17,427 bases of DNA, from assembly GCA_004557315.1 (NCBI GenBank), contig SFEH01000054.1, forward strand, positions 1 to 17,427, read 5' to 3'. A program made the position numbers and the translations under genes. The DNA comes from Bacteroidales bacterium. GTDB taxonomy: Bacteria > Bacteroidota > Bacteroidia > Bacteroidales > UBA3663. Below are positions 1-9,000 of the stretch, piece by piece. Below the pieces are notes generated by a model. That model did not search any database. It was not told where the DNA came from and saw only the letters and a program-made list of their open reading frames with translations. Each line of letters opens with the position of its first letter. Within the stretch, counting starts at the first letter, position 1.

Positions 1-245
1 TTGAAAGCTGTGGTGAATATGATGCGCGTGCGCTGGTTGTCGATCGACTGTGCCAGTTCCATGCCATCGAGGTCTGGCATCTGGATGTCGAGCAGCAGCA
101 CATCGACTGGCTCTTTCTGCAATGCTGTAAGAGCCTCGATGCTGTCGGTAAATGACGCTTTGAGCTCGAGGTCTGGGGTACGGGCTACAAACGATTCGAG
201 AAGCTTGACTGCCAGAGGCTCATCGTCAACTATTATGCAAGTCAT
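1..245 (-). CDS. Response regulator, receiver domain (partial; probably LytTR type)
   Basis: This is the N-terminal 81 residues of a response regulator whose 3' end lies outside the window. The start ATG is at 243-245. The receiver signature is clear: the acidic pair D7-D8 in IIVDDEP, the phospho-acceptor D53 in LLLLDIQMPDLDG, and the switch threonine in IIFTTAF near residue 79. It lies 36 bp downstream of the histidine kinase gene on the same strand, so the two are probably co-transcribed and form a cognate pair. Regulators paired with kinases of this LytS/YehU type normally carry a C-terminal LytTR DNA-binding domain. That domain is outside the window, so the LytTR assignment is inferred from the partner and from the repeats at 3989-4039. 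Confidence 0.9.
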   Translation of the reverse strand, partial: MTCIIVDDEPLAVKLLESFVARTPDLELKASFTDSIEALTALQKEPVDVLLLDIQMPDLDGMELAQSIDNQRTRIIFTTAF

Positions 246-281
246 GGTGGTATAGGAAAAAATTATTATGGAATAAAATAA

Positions 282-1328
282 TCAACTGTTTTTGACGGTT
301 CCGCCATCAAATCGAATAGTAATGCTGATGCGGAATTCGCCATCGACAACCTCCTGTTTCCATTCATAGCGATTGGGGTAGCAGAGTTCAAGGCGTCGAT
401 GTGTGTTTTCGAGTCCTATACCCGATCCGCTTTGATTGTGCACATCTTTCGGCAAGTTGGTGTTGCGGCAATCGAACACCACTCTCTCTGGCTCTTCGTA
501 GAGTGAGATGCTGATATGAGATGGCTGGTTGTTGCTCGTGCCATGCTTGAAGGCATTCTCGATGAATGAGACAAAGAGCAATGGCACAATTTGATGCGAA
601 TTGTGCGCGATGCGGAAGTCTTCTTCGACTGTCGTGGTGTCCGAGCATCGCAGTCGCATCAGCGAGATATAGTTTCTCATGAACTCCACTTCTCCCGACA
701 GTGGCACTTCGGGCTTGTTGCTCTCGTAGAGGGCATAGCGCAGCAGGTCGGAGAGCTGTCCGATGGCATCCTGTGCCTGGTCAGGGTCAATCTGGGTAAG
801 CGAAGATATGTTGTTGAGCGAGTTGAAGAGGAAATGTGGATTGAGTTGATTCTTGAGCCACACGAGCTCTGCCTCGGCTGTCTTGCGTAGTTTCTCCTGA
901 AGCTCAATCTGTGTCTTGTGTGAACGCACAAAGCTCCTGATGCCGATAGCAGCAAGTATGACAAGGATATTGGTCGAAATGGATGTGGCAAGCCATGCAT
1001 AGAATCCCATCTGCACGATTGATGGCATGGTGGACATGTCGGCAAAGATCAGGTGGATATTGACGCCTAAAATGAGTACGACTGAAGCAACGGCAAACCA
1101 TAGCTTCTTGCCCTTGAACAGCAGATATGGAACATTCAGATAGTAGGTAATCATATAGATGACAAACATCGGGCCAAGCATGATTAACGCACGGCTGAGC
1201 ATCAAGGACGCCATCCCAGTGGACGGCACGATGAAATAACTGATGACTGCCGGAACCACCATCATCGGAATCCACACCAATAGATTTATCAGGAAGGTCA
1301 TAATGTCCTGTCGGTCTATATGCTTCAT
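282..1328 (-). CDS. Sensor histidine kinase, LytS/YehU type (His_kinase PF06580 family)
   Basis: A 348-residue membrane sensor kinase that should autophosphorylate and pass phosphate to the regulator encoded just downstream. About four hydrophobic segments occupy residues 10-33, 41-62, 76-96 and 106-130, with no sizeable extracytoplasmic domain, so the signal is probably sensed in or at the membrane. A short helical linker follows (about 134-160). The phospho-acceptor motif QLNPHFLFNSLN has H165. The ATP-binding domain has the N box FIENAFKHG (N258) and the G box GSGIGLENTHRRL (about 301-313). The dimerisation and ATPase core matches the PF06580 layout rather than classical HisKA. A candidate promoter -7 box lies at 1380-1387 and a terminator separates it from the receptor gene upstream. 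The stimulus is unknown. Confidence 0.93.
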   Translation of the reverse strand: MKHIDRQDIMTFLINLLVWIPMMVVPAVISYFIVPSTGMASLMLSRALIMLGPMFVIYMITYYLNVPYLLFKGKKLWFAVASVVLILGVNIHLIFADMSTMPSIVQMGFYAWLATSISTNILVILAAIGIRSFVRSHKTQIELQEKLRKTAEAELVWLKNQLNPHFLFNSLNNISSLTQIDPDQAQDAIGQLSDLLRYALYESNKPEVPLSGEVEFMRNYISLMRLRCSDTTTVEEDFRIAHNSHQIVPLLFVSFIENAFKHGTSNNQPSHISISLYEEPERVVFDCRNTNLPKDVHNQSGSGIGLENTHRRLELCYPNRYEWKQEVVDGEFRISITIRFDGGTVKNS

Positions 1329-1379
1329 ATTTTTGTATTGGGTTGTTTACAATGTTGCTTTTTTCACAATAACTGTGTG

Positions 1380-1387
1380 CAAATGTA
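1380..1387 (-). promoter_or_regulatory. Candidate -7 box of the kinase/regulator operon
   Basis: The minus strand reads TACATTTG here, an exact match to the Bacteroidetes -7 consensus TAnnTTTG, about 50 bp upstream of the kinase start. No TTTG sits at the usual 19-21 bp spacing; the nearest upstream one is only 12 bp away. The site is therefore supported by one element only. Confidence 0.4.
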
Positions 1388-1419
1388 TGAATAATTTGTC
1401 AAATAGCCATACTTTCTTG

Positions 1420-1460
1420 CCTGAAAAATGCCCTTGCTCGGATGTCACATCCAAGCAAGG
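1420..1460 (-). terminator. Rho-independent terminator of the beta-barrel receptor gene
   Basis: CCTTGCT at 1432-1438 pairs perfectly with AGCAAGG at 1454-1460, and GGA/TCC extend the stem past one mismatch to a loop of about seven bases. On the minus strand the hairpin follows the receptor stop codon by about 35 bp and is followed by a short T run (1424-1428). It separates the receptor transcript from the kinase/regulator operon, although some read-through is possible. Confidence 0.65.
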
Positions 1461-1494
1461 CCAGATTATACACATTTTTTCAAATCAAGAAGAA

Positions 1495-3867
1495 TCAATT
1501 GAAAACCTTGCTTAAGTCGTTCGAATCGGTTGCCTCAATGAGGTCAGAGTCGAGCTCTGTGCGCTCCTGCTTCTTCATCTTCAGGTCACCGAAGCGGTAA
1601 GTTACCGAACCAATCACCGATGCCATCTTCACCGAATTTGAGTTCTTTGATACGAAGTCCTTGCCTTCGGTCGTTGTGTCCATCTTCATCTCAGAATTGA
1701 AAATGTTGATGGTGTTGACACTGAATGTCAGGCGGTCGTTGAGGCAAGTCTTGGTCAGACCGAGCATGTGCATGTTAATGCCCGAGGTCTCGCCCTGGAG
1801 AGTGGCAGAAGGCGTATTGCCCATATACATCGCGCTGAGCTTCATGTCCCAAGGCAGGTTTTGCTGCAGGTTGATCATGAAGGTCTCTTGCCAGCCGCTA
1901 TTCTTATAGTCCAAGGCACCTGCCGACAGATCGACGTATGAAGTGGTGCTGTTGAAGGTGAGTCGTGTCTTTGGAGTGACTGCCCACGAAGCAAACAGGC
2001 TGAGCGAGGTGTTCTGGCGACGTCCGATATTGTCGTAGGTCGAATATAGCACATTGTCCTCGTAGTATGAATACTGCTCGATGCCGTTGTCCTGATATGA
2101 GTAGCGCAATGTGGCGTTGAGCATCAGCTTGAGCGAATAGTAGTTGTAGGTTGCCTGCACGTTGTTGACCTTCTCGATCTCAAGCTCTGGATTTCCATAG
2201 CTCACATTGTTGATGTCCTGGGTGTTGCGGTAAGGGTTGAGCACCGAGATGCCAGGGCGACTGATGCGCATGTTGTAGCCGAGGCTGACGTTCTGGGTTG
2301 GAGTAGGCGAGTAGGATAGGGTCAGGTTTGGCACGAAGTTGTCGTAGTCGAGACTGAAGTCATCGCCATTGCCCTTCTTGTATGCCACGTCGAGCGAAGT
2401 GTGCTCATAGCGGATACCTCCCTTGATCGAGTATTTGTCGTAGCTGAAGCCATAGACACCATAGAGGGCTCCGATGCTGCTCTTGTGCTCATAGTCGAGC
2501 AGATCCGAACGGCTTGTACTGTTGCGCCAGACATATTTGCCTCCGAGTTCTACGGTGTTGTGTTCGTCGATAGGCTTGGCATAGTCGAGCTGAACCGTAT
2601 TCTCGAGCATGTTGTTCTTGTCGGTCTGGTTGTAAGCCGGCATTTCCGCAATGCTGTATTCGGTCTTCGAGTCGTTGGTGCGAGGCTGGGTGCTCACGCG
2701 ATAAGCCATAGTGATGTTATGTTGTGGGTTATCGCCAAAGATATGAGAATAATCGACACTTGCATTGACCGAAGTCATAGTGGTCTTGTTGTTGTTGACC
2801 TGCGAGTAGCTTGTCAGATGGTTGCCACCCATAGTAATGTCGGTGGTGAAGTCCATGTCGCTCTTGTTGCGTATGTCCATCACATTGACAGTTGCCGACA
2901 TTGAGTTCTTGTCGTCGAAGGCGTATGTGGCATCGACTGTCGAGAAGAGGGTGTTGGCACCGCCAGTCAGAGTGATTTCATTGTCGATATGCTGGTTGTT
3001 GGCCAACTGGTCGCGCGACATTGTAGCTTCCACTTTTGGAGTCTTCATGTAACCCTCATGCAAGTTGGCCGAGAGAGTGAGCTTGTCTTTCTGTACCATG
3101 ACGTAGGCATCGCCTCCATTCATGCGGTTGCCAAACTGTGCCGATATGCTGCCTGTATAGCCAGTCATGCCTTCTTGCTGGTCGGTGATGATGTTGAGAA
3201 TGCCTCCCACACCTTCGGCATCATACTTTGCGCCTGGATTGGTGAGCACCTCGATGTTCTTGACGATTGAGGCAGGTATTGCCTTCAGAGTCTCTTTCGG
3301 ATTGCCGCTGAGCATTGCGCTTGGCTTGCCATTCATATAGACCTGGAAGCTGCTGCTGCCGTTGACCTGAATGTTATCCTCGCCATCGACTGTTACCATT
3401 GGCACCTTGCGGAGCATTTCAAGCAAGGTGTTGGTTTTTGAGTCAGGATCATCCTTTACGCTATATGCAATCTTGTCGCCTTCCATCTTCACCACAGGAC
3501 GCTGCACAGCAACTACTACATCTTCGAGAGCTTCTGCCGATTCTGCAAGTTTCAGTGTGCCGAGGTTGATGTCGCTCTTGGTCGAAGCGACAGTGAAGTC
3601 ACGGGTGAGAGGGTTGCGTCCGATGGCTGTTATCATCAATGTGTATTGGCCTTTGCCCTTCAGTTCAATTGAGAATACGCCATTGTCATCGGTTGTTCCT
3701 AATGCTACTGGGGTGTCGTTGCCCTGCTGCATTATGCGGATGGTGACCATTGGCTCTGGCTCAAGAGAGAGTGAATCGACAACTATGCCATTGACTTTGA
3801 TGGCTGCCAACGAACTGAAACATGCAATGAGCATGAACACGAGAGAGAGGATGATTGACTTTTTCAT
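1495..3867 (-). CDS. TonB-dependent receptor, outer-membrane beta-barrel family (OMP_b-brl_3 type)
   Basis: A 790-residue outer-membrane receptor, likely a TonB-driven importer. I chose the ATG at 3865-3867 because it begins a normal signal peptide (MKKSIILSLVFMLIACFSSLAA); an in-frame upstream start at 3948 would bury it. Residues 24-105 form a carboxypeptidase-regulatory-like beta-sandwich. A TonB-box-like stretch, LEDVVVAVQRP, is near 114-124. The plug covers about 130-230 and includes QVYMNGKPSAML, IEVLTNPGAKYDAEG and GGILNIITD. The remainder is a barrel of alternating strands ending in VTYRFGDL, with a short charged tail. This is the PF14905-type layout and differs from SusC: it is shorter, lacks the SusC signature and has no SusD partner. 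It has its own promoter region and a terminator. Next to it lie a LytS-type kinase and a regulator, and LytTR-like repeats stand upstream. The substrate is unknown. Confidence 0.9.
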   Translation of the reverse strand: MKKSIILSLVFMLIACFSSLAAIKVNGIVVDSLSLEPEPMVTIRIMQQGNDTPVALGTTDDNGVFSIELKGKGQYTLMITAIGRNPLTRDFTVASTKSDINLGTLKLAESAEALEDVVVAVQRPVVKMEGDKIAYSVKDDPDSKTNTLLEMLRKVPMVTVDGEDNIQVNGSSSFQVYMNGKPSAMLSGNPKETLKAIPASIVKNIEVLTNPGAKYDAEGVGGILNIITDQQEGMTGYTGSISAQFGNRMNGGDAYVMVQKDKLTLSANLHEGYMKTPKVEATMSRDQLANNQHIDNEITLTGGANTLFSTVDATYAFDDKNSMSATVNVMDIRNKSDMDFTTDITMGGNHLTSYSQVNNNKTTMTSVNASVDYSHIFGDNPQHNITMAYRVSTQPRTNDSKTEYSIAEMPAYNQTDKNNMLENTVQLDYAKPIDEHNTVELGGKYVWRNSTSRSDLLDYEHKSSIGALYGVYGFSYDKYSIKGGIRYEHTSLDVAYKKGNGDDFSLDYDNFVPNLTLSYSPTPTQNVSLGYNMRISRPGISVLNPYRNTQDINNVSYGNPELEIEKVNNVQATYNYYSLKLMLNATLRYSYQDNGIEQYSYYEDNVLYSTYDNIGRRQNTSLSLFASWAVTPKTRLTFNSTTSYVDLSAGALDYKNSGWQETFMINLQQNLPWDMKLSAMYMGNTPSATLQGETSGINMHMLGLTKTCLNDRLTFSVNTINIFNSEMKMDTTTEGKDFVSKNSNSVKMASVIGSVTYRFGDLKMKKQERTELDSDLIEATDSNDLSKVFN

Positions 3868-3950
3868 ATTATCTATTATCATTATTATTTGCAATGAATT
3901 TGGGCTAACCATCGGTCTGTTTCGACTGTTGTCTCCGATGATTTTCACTG

Positions 3951-3958
3951 CAAAGTAA
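3951..3958 (-). promoter_or_regulatory. Candidate -7 box of the beta-barrel receptor gene
   Basis: The minus strand reads TTACTTTG, one mismatch from TAnnTTTG, about 85 bp upstream of the chosen start. No good TTTG is seen 19-21 bp upstream; that position adjoins the 3989-3997 repeat instead. A weak -33 element beside an activator site would fit an activated promoter, but this is inference. Confidence 0.35.
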
Positions 3959-3988
3959 CGGTAATAATAGAAGATAGAAAAAAGAGTT

Positions 3989-4039
3989 TCGACGAAACCC
4001 TATGTTTTTTTCGACCAAATCCCCAGACTATCGACCAAA
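3989..4039 (-). promoter_or_regulatory. Triple 9-bp direct repeat, candidate LytTR-type operator
   Basis: On the plus strand, TCGACGAAA (3989-3997), TCGACCAAA (4011-4019) and TCGACCAAA (4031-4039) repeat with start-to-start spacings of 22 and 20 bp. All three copies therefore face the same side of the helix. LytTR-family regulators are known to bind pairs of 9-bp direct repeats about 21 bp apart. The array ends just upstream of the candidate receptor promoter, at roughly -49, -71 and -91 from the inferred transcript start, which suits an activator. The innermost copy also lies inside the perfect 13-bp palindrome GTTTCGACGAAAC (3986-3998). Confidence 0.5.
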
Positions 4040-4053
4040 CGGCGGCATAGAAT

Positions 4054-4085
4054 AGAGGCAAGCCTAATCACTTAGCCTTGCCTCT
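4054..4085 (-). terminator. Stem-loop after the susCD operon, probable terminator
   Basis: AGAGGCAAG (4054-4062) pairs perfectly with CTTGCCTCT (4077-4085). After a C-C mismatch, CTAA/TTAG extend the stem to a 4-base loop. It lies about 40 bp after the SusD stop codon. No long T run follows on the minus strand, so it may be a weak terminator or a 3'-end stabilising hairpin. Confidence 0.5.
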
Positions 4086-4127
4086 GCCACCAATAATAAC
4101 TTATAAAAACTTAACTGAATATCCTAA

Positions 4128-6047
4128 TTAATTGTAACCAGGGTTCTGGTAAGCCTTCTTTTCTGCATCATCCATCTCAAGGGCATCAAGCTGTCCCTGT
4201 GGGATTGGACGGAGGTAATAGTGCTTCTGGATGTCGCGCTTCTTCTCAACTGCCTGACGACCAAGACCGTCAGCGATGTGATATACACCAGCCATCTTCT
4301 CCCATGTCTGTGTGCGAACGAGGTCGAACCAGCGGTAACCTTCGCCCCAGAACTCACGAAGACGCTCTTCAAGGATGAAGTCGATAGTGATGGTTTCAGG
4401 AGTCTTGGCTACGAGTTCAGCACTGTGATCCTCAACCTTTGGGCAGTTGTCGTTGACACTGTAAGTCCACTTACCTGCACGTGCACGGATCACGTTGACC
4501 ATTTCCTTGGCAGAAGTCTGATCACCGAGCTTGACAGCAGCTTCGGCAGCGATGAGGTAGAGTTCAGAGAACTTGGCAATGACGAATGGGCGGATAGAAC
4601 CTGCATTAGGTGTACCAAGCTCATTCTCCATGTCACGGTCGGTACGAACGTCGGTAGTCTTCCATACGCCTGGGTATGACTGACGGCTGATGTCGCTGAT
4701 GTTGATCACGAATTCTGGATGACCTTCAAGTGTACCTGCATTGATGCTTCCATTGCCCTGTGCATATACTACATTTGGATCATCCTCACCAAGGAAGCGG
4801 AGGAATGTTTCGCCCTTCTTGATGTGAGAGTCGTTGGCTCCATATACGAAGGCGTCAGACTTGCCACCCTTGTTGAAGTTGCAACGATACTGAGTAGTGA
4901 ATGTTGCATCCCAGCGAGAGTCAAGATCCTTGTCGGTAAATTTCTTGAGGGCATCAGGGATAGGAGCCATACGAGTCCAAGGACGTCCAAGTCCCTGGAT
5001 TGGCTCACGCATTACAGGGTTGAAGATGCTGCCGCTTTCGCCCTTTGCCTTCATGTCACCGCAATAGTTCCACTGAGTGAACCAGCCTACGAAGTTCTCA
5101 GGAGCGCCACCGTTACCCCAGCCGTAGCCTGCACCATTGTACTGCTCGCTGTTGAGTGTGTGGTCTGCCCAGAGCATCCACTCTGCGTTACGGTCGTTCT
5201 CGAAGAGGTGTACGTCACGATAAGTCTCCTGAAGCTTGTAAGGCCCAGGGTTGTTGATAGCAGTCTTTGCCATATCTAATGCCTTCTTGTAGTAAGACTG
5301 AGCCTCGCCAGAGTTACGGTTGGAAGTAGCAGGATATGTGTCGATGCCGTTAGGGTTCTCAAGCCACCATCCATAGGTCAGGTAAGCCTTTGCGAGATAG
5401 AGACGAGCCACGTTCTTGGTGACAGTACCAATGCGGCGTGATGTCTCTGGAAGGTCGTTGACAGCCTTCTCAAGGTCTGGGAATACAGCCTTGTTATAGA
5501 CCTCATCAACTGTATTACGCACTGACGTGCGCTTTGGAGCATTGTTCGAATGAAGCTCTCCACCACCGAGATCGAGTGGCACGCCACCGAATGTCTGAAC
5601 CAGCTTGAAGTAATAGAAGCCGCGGAAGAAGTATGCCTCAGCAACGAGAGCATCGTCGATGCCTACTTCTGTAGCGTTCTCGATTACCGAGCATGCTGTG
5701 TTGATTTCACTGAAGGCTGTGCCCCACAAAGCGTCTGAACGCACGGTTGTCGATTTAACCTCGCCCACACCAGTCATGTCGATATCCTTCTGGTTACCGT
5801 CGGCTGAATGTCCGTAAGTATATTCATCAGTACCTGCTTCGAGCGAAGTGAAGTAGTAAGCCTGTCCGTAGAGGTTACGGAGATGTGAGTAGAGTGATGT
5901 CAATCCACCCTTCACACCCTCTTCTGTCTTGAAGAAAGAAGGATCGTAGCTGCTTCGTGGCTGCTCGTCGAGCACGTCGTTACAAGAAGCTAAAGTCATA
6001 GCAGAGAGTACTGCAAGACCGCATACGCGAATAATATTCTTGTTCAT
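4128..6047 (-). CDS. SusD/RagB-family outer-membrane lipoprotein
   Basis: A 639-residue surface lipoprotein that would act as the substrate-binding lid of the SusC transporter encoded 22 bp upstream. It begins with a lipoprotein signal peptide whose lipobox TLASC puts the acylated cysteine at residue 22. The N-terminal SusD domain has the family stretch DDALVAEAYFFRGFYYFKLVQTFGG split across residues about 134-158, and TPR-like helices follow (VARLYLAKAYLTYGWW). The C-terminal domain carries the family block IAAEAAVKLG, VNVIRARAG, ILEERLREFWGEGYRWFDL and LRPIPQ. The protein ends in the characteristic QNPGYN. It is somewhat longer than many SusD proteins. Expression is expected to follow the divergent hybrid regulator. 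The sequence does not reveal which glycan or other ligand it binds. Confidence 0.95.
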   Translation of the reverse strand: MNKNIIRVCGLAVLSAMTLASCNDVLDEQPRSSYDPSFFKTEEGVKGGLTSLYSHLRNLYGQAYYFTSLEAGTDEYTYGHSADGNQKDIDMTGVGEVKSTTVRSDALWGTAFSEINTACSVIENATEVGIDDALVAEAYFFRGFYYFKLVQTFGGVPLDLGGGELHSNNAPKRTSVRNTVDEVYNKAVFPDLEKAVNDLPETSRRIGTVTKNVARLYLAKAYLTYGWWLENPNGIDTYPATSNRNSGEAQSYYKKALDMAKTAINNPGPYKLQETYRDVHLFENDRNAEWMLWADHTLNSEQYNGAGYGWGNGGAPENFVGWFTQWNYCGDMKAKGESGSIFNPVMREPIQGLGRPWTRMAPIPDALKKFTDKDLDSRWDATFTTQYRCNFNKGGKSDAFVYGANDSHIKKGETFLRFLGEDDPNVVYAQGNGSINAGTLEGHPEFVINISDISRQSYPGVWKTTDVRTDRDMENELGTPNAGSIRPFVIAKFSELYLIAAEAAVKLGDQTSAKEMVNVIRARAGKWTYSVNDNCPKVEDHSAELVAKTPETITIDFILEERLREFWGEGYRWFDLVRTQTWEKMAGVYHIADGLGRQAVEKKRDIQKHYYLRPIPQGQLDALEMDDAEKKAYQNPGYN

Positions 6048-6069
6048 ATTAGTAATCTTTTTTGGTGTG

Positions 6070-9000
6070 TTAGAATGATACGTTCAAACCGATGAGGTAG
6101 TTGCGTGTGCAAGGAGCATTGGTACCGACCACTGGGATTGCGTGACCACCAAGCTGAGTAGCGTGGAACTGACCCTGGTTGGACATTGAGTTTGGTTCTG
6201 GATCGAGCTTGCTCTCCTTGTAGTAATCAGAGCTGATCACGAATGGGTTCTGAACAGTAAAGTATGCACGCAATGCGCTGAGTCCTGTGTGCTTGAGAAG
6301 CTTCTTGTCGAAGTTGTAACCCAATGTGATGGTGCGGATCTTGCAGAAGCTGCCGTCGAAGATGCCGAGAGTAGAGGCATACTTCTGGTTGTCGCCCGAC
6401 TGGATACCACCTGGCTTTGGATACTTGGCATCCTTGTTCTCTGGAGTCCAGTAGTCAACCTTGACGTTGCCACGACGACCCGTGAGGAGGTTGAGGTAAC
6501 CGCTGCCGCCATAGAGTGTAGAAACGAGCTTGCCGCCTACCTGATATGCTCCGATGATGTTGAGGTCGATGTTCTTCCATGCAACGCGAGTATTGAAACC
6601 ACCTACAAACTTTGGCTCAAGAGAGATGATCTGACGGTCGTCTGGACCGACAGAACGTACTGGCTTGCCATTGGCATCACGCTCGATGTCGTACTTAACC
6701 TTGATCATACCTTCGTTTCCACCAGGCTCGAGAGTCTGGAGATACTCGTAGTCCTTGTCGCCTTCGTTCCAAAGACCATCATACACATAGTCGTAGATAC
6801 AGTCGATTGGGTGACCAACGAACCAGCCGTTACCCTCATCACGGTCAGCACCAGAAGCAAGAGCAGTCAACTTGTTGCGGTTGGCAGCTACATTGAAGCC
6901 TGCTTCCCAAGTCCAGCCGTTCTTGTTGTCGATGATGGTTCCGTTGAGTGTCATTTCAAAACCCTTGTTCTCGGTCTCACCGATGTTAGCCATATAGCTG
7001 CTCACACCTGCGGTGCTTGGAAGAGACACGTTCAGGAGGATGTCCTTAGTCTTCATTGTATAGTACTCGATAGTACCGCTCAAGCGACTGTTGAACAATG
7101 AGAAATCGATACCATAGTTCCAAGTAGAGCTGTACTCCCAGCCAAGTTCCTGGTTGGCAAGCTTGCTTGGATAGTAACCCATTGCATAAGAAGGATCGCC
7201 TTCGTCACCGAAGTTGTAAGGAGTAGTACCGAGTGTACCGAGTGTTGTATATGGGTTGATGGCCTGGTTGGATGTCTGTCCATAACCTGCACGGATCTTC
7301 AGGTTGTCAATCCATTCATAATCTTTCATGAACTCTTCACGGCCGATGTTCCAACCCATCGACACTGCAGGATAAGTGTGCCACTGATGGCCCTTGGCAA
7401 GACGGGAAGATGCATCAGAACGGAGAGCAACACTTGCCATGTAGCGACCATCATAGTCATACATGATACGTCCCATCCATGACACGAGACCTGCCTGCCA
7501 GTAATTCTGGTAGTTAGGGTTGACTGTCACATTCTGACGGCCAGCACCGATGTTGAAGTACTGGAAGTACTCAGCTGGGATATCCTGTGAGCTCATGTGG
7601 CTCTGTGTATAAGTAGTCTGCTCTGCAGAATACATTCCAACGACGTTGATGTTGTGCTTGTCGGCAATGGTCTTGTCGTATGTGAGTACGTTTTCAACTG
7701 CCCAGTTCATATATTCGCTGTGCTGTATAGAAGCAGAGTTGACCTGATTCTCGTTAGCACTGTTGGCACCTGTGCCTGTGAATGCACCAGTCTTGGTAGC
7801 ACGATAGTTGAGACCTACGTTGATGCGATACTTGAGACCAGGAACCCAAGGAGCTTCAACTTCTCCGAAGAGTGTGTTATATGTGCCGAGAGTCTGCTTG
7901 TGGTTCAGCCAAGTGTCTTTCATGCCATTGAGAATGTCCTTGTTGATTACGAAGACATCGTCAGATGCAAGGTGAACGACACGCTTCATTGTGCCATCAG
8001 CATTGTATGGGTCTGCAATAGGTGACATCTGGAGAACACCATACATACCGATCTGCGAACCGTCGGTAGTATTGTATGTATTGGTCGAAGACAAGCCCAT
8101 GCGCACATACTTGCCGATCTTCTGGTCGAGGTTGGCACGAACAGAGATACGGTCGAATGCCTGAGTTGGGATAACGCCTTCATCGTGCATGTAGCCCGCA
8201 CCGAAGCTGTAGCTGCCGCCCTGAGTGCCACCGCTCACTGTTACGTCGTGGCTGTTTGAGATACCTGTTTGGTAGAACATATCCTGCCAGTCGGTGTTCA
8301 CACCATCCACTTCGTCAACACCGTTGGTATATTTGCCCGCGAGCTTACGCATAGCAGTAAACTCCTCGCCATTCATCATTGGGAATGGGTTGAAGAGAGT
8401 CTTGAAGCCTACATAGCCATTGTAAGAGACCTTGGCTGGAGTGCCCATAGAACCCTTGTTGGTTGTGATCATGATGACACCATTGGCACCACGCGAACCG
8501 TAGATGGCAGTAGAAGAAGCATCCTTGAGGATGTCCATCGACTTGATGTCAGAAGGGTTGATGTCTGAGAGTGAACCAAGGAATGGGATACCATCAAGAA
8601 CGATGAGAGGGTCGTTGCTTGCCGAGAGAGAACGCTGACCACGGATGCGGATGCGCATTTCAGCACCAGGCTGAGTGTTGGTCTGCTGCATATCGACACC
8701 AGCGATACGGTTCTGAAGAGCCTGTGTGATGTTAGAAGAAGGGTTCTCCATCAACTTGGCTGAGCTAACAGAAGCAACAGAGCCTGTGATGGCTTCCTTG
8801 CGCTGAGTACCGTATCCGATCACTACAACGTCTTCGAGAGCCTTGACATCTTCTGCAAGGACAATCTGCATTGGCTTAGTTCCAGTGACCTTTACTTCGA
8901 CAGTCTCATAACCGATATATGAGACAACAAGAGTAGCACCATTTGGTGCCTTCAAAGAGAAATTACCGTCGATATCTGTAAGGACGCCGTTGGTTGTGCC

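Noticed and set aside
3820..3831. Lipobox LIAC in the receptor signal peptide
   Set aside because: TonB-dependent barrels are normally cleaved by signal peptidase I, and a better site (SLAA) follows; the match is probably coincidental.
3868..3948. Longer N-terminus for the beta-barrel receptor (start at 3948)
   Set aside because: It would place 27 polar residues ahead of a clear signal peptide and overlap the candidate promoter region.
6289..7101. 270-codon plus-strand open frame
   Set aside because: It is antisense to susC, has no recognisable domain and is explained by the codon bias of the real gene.
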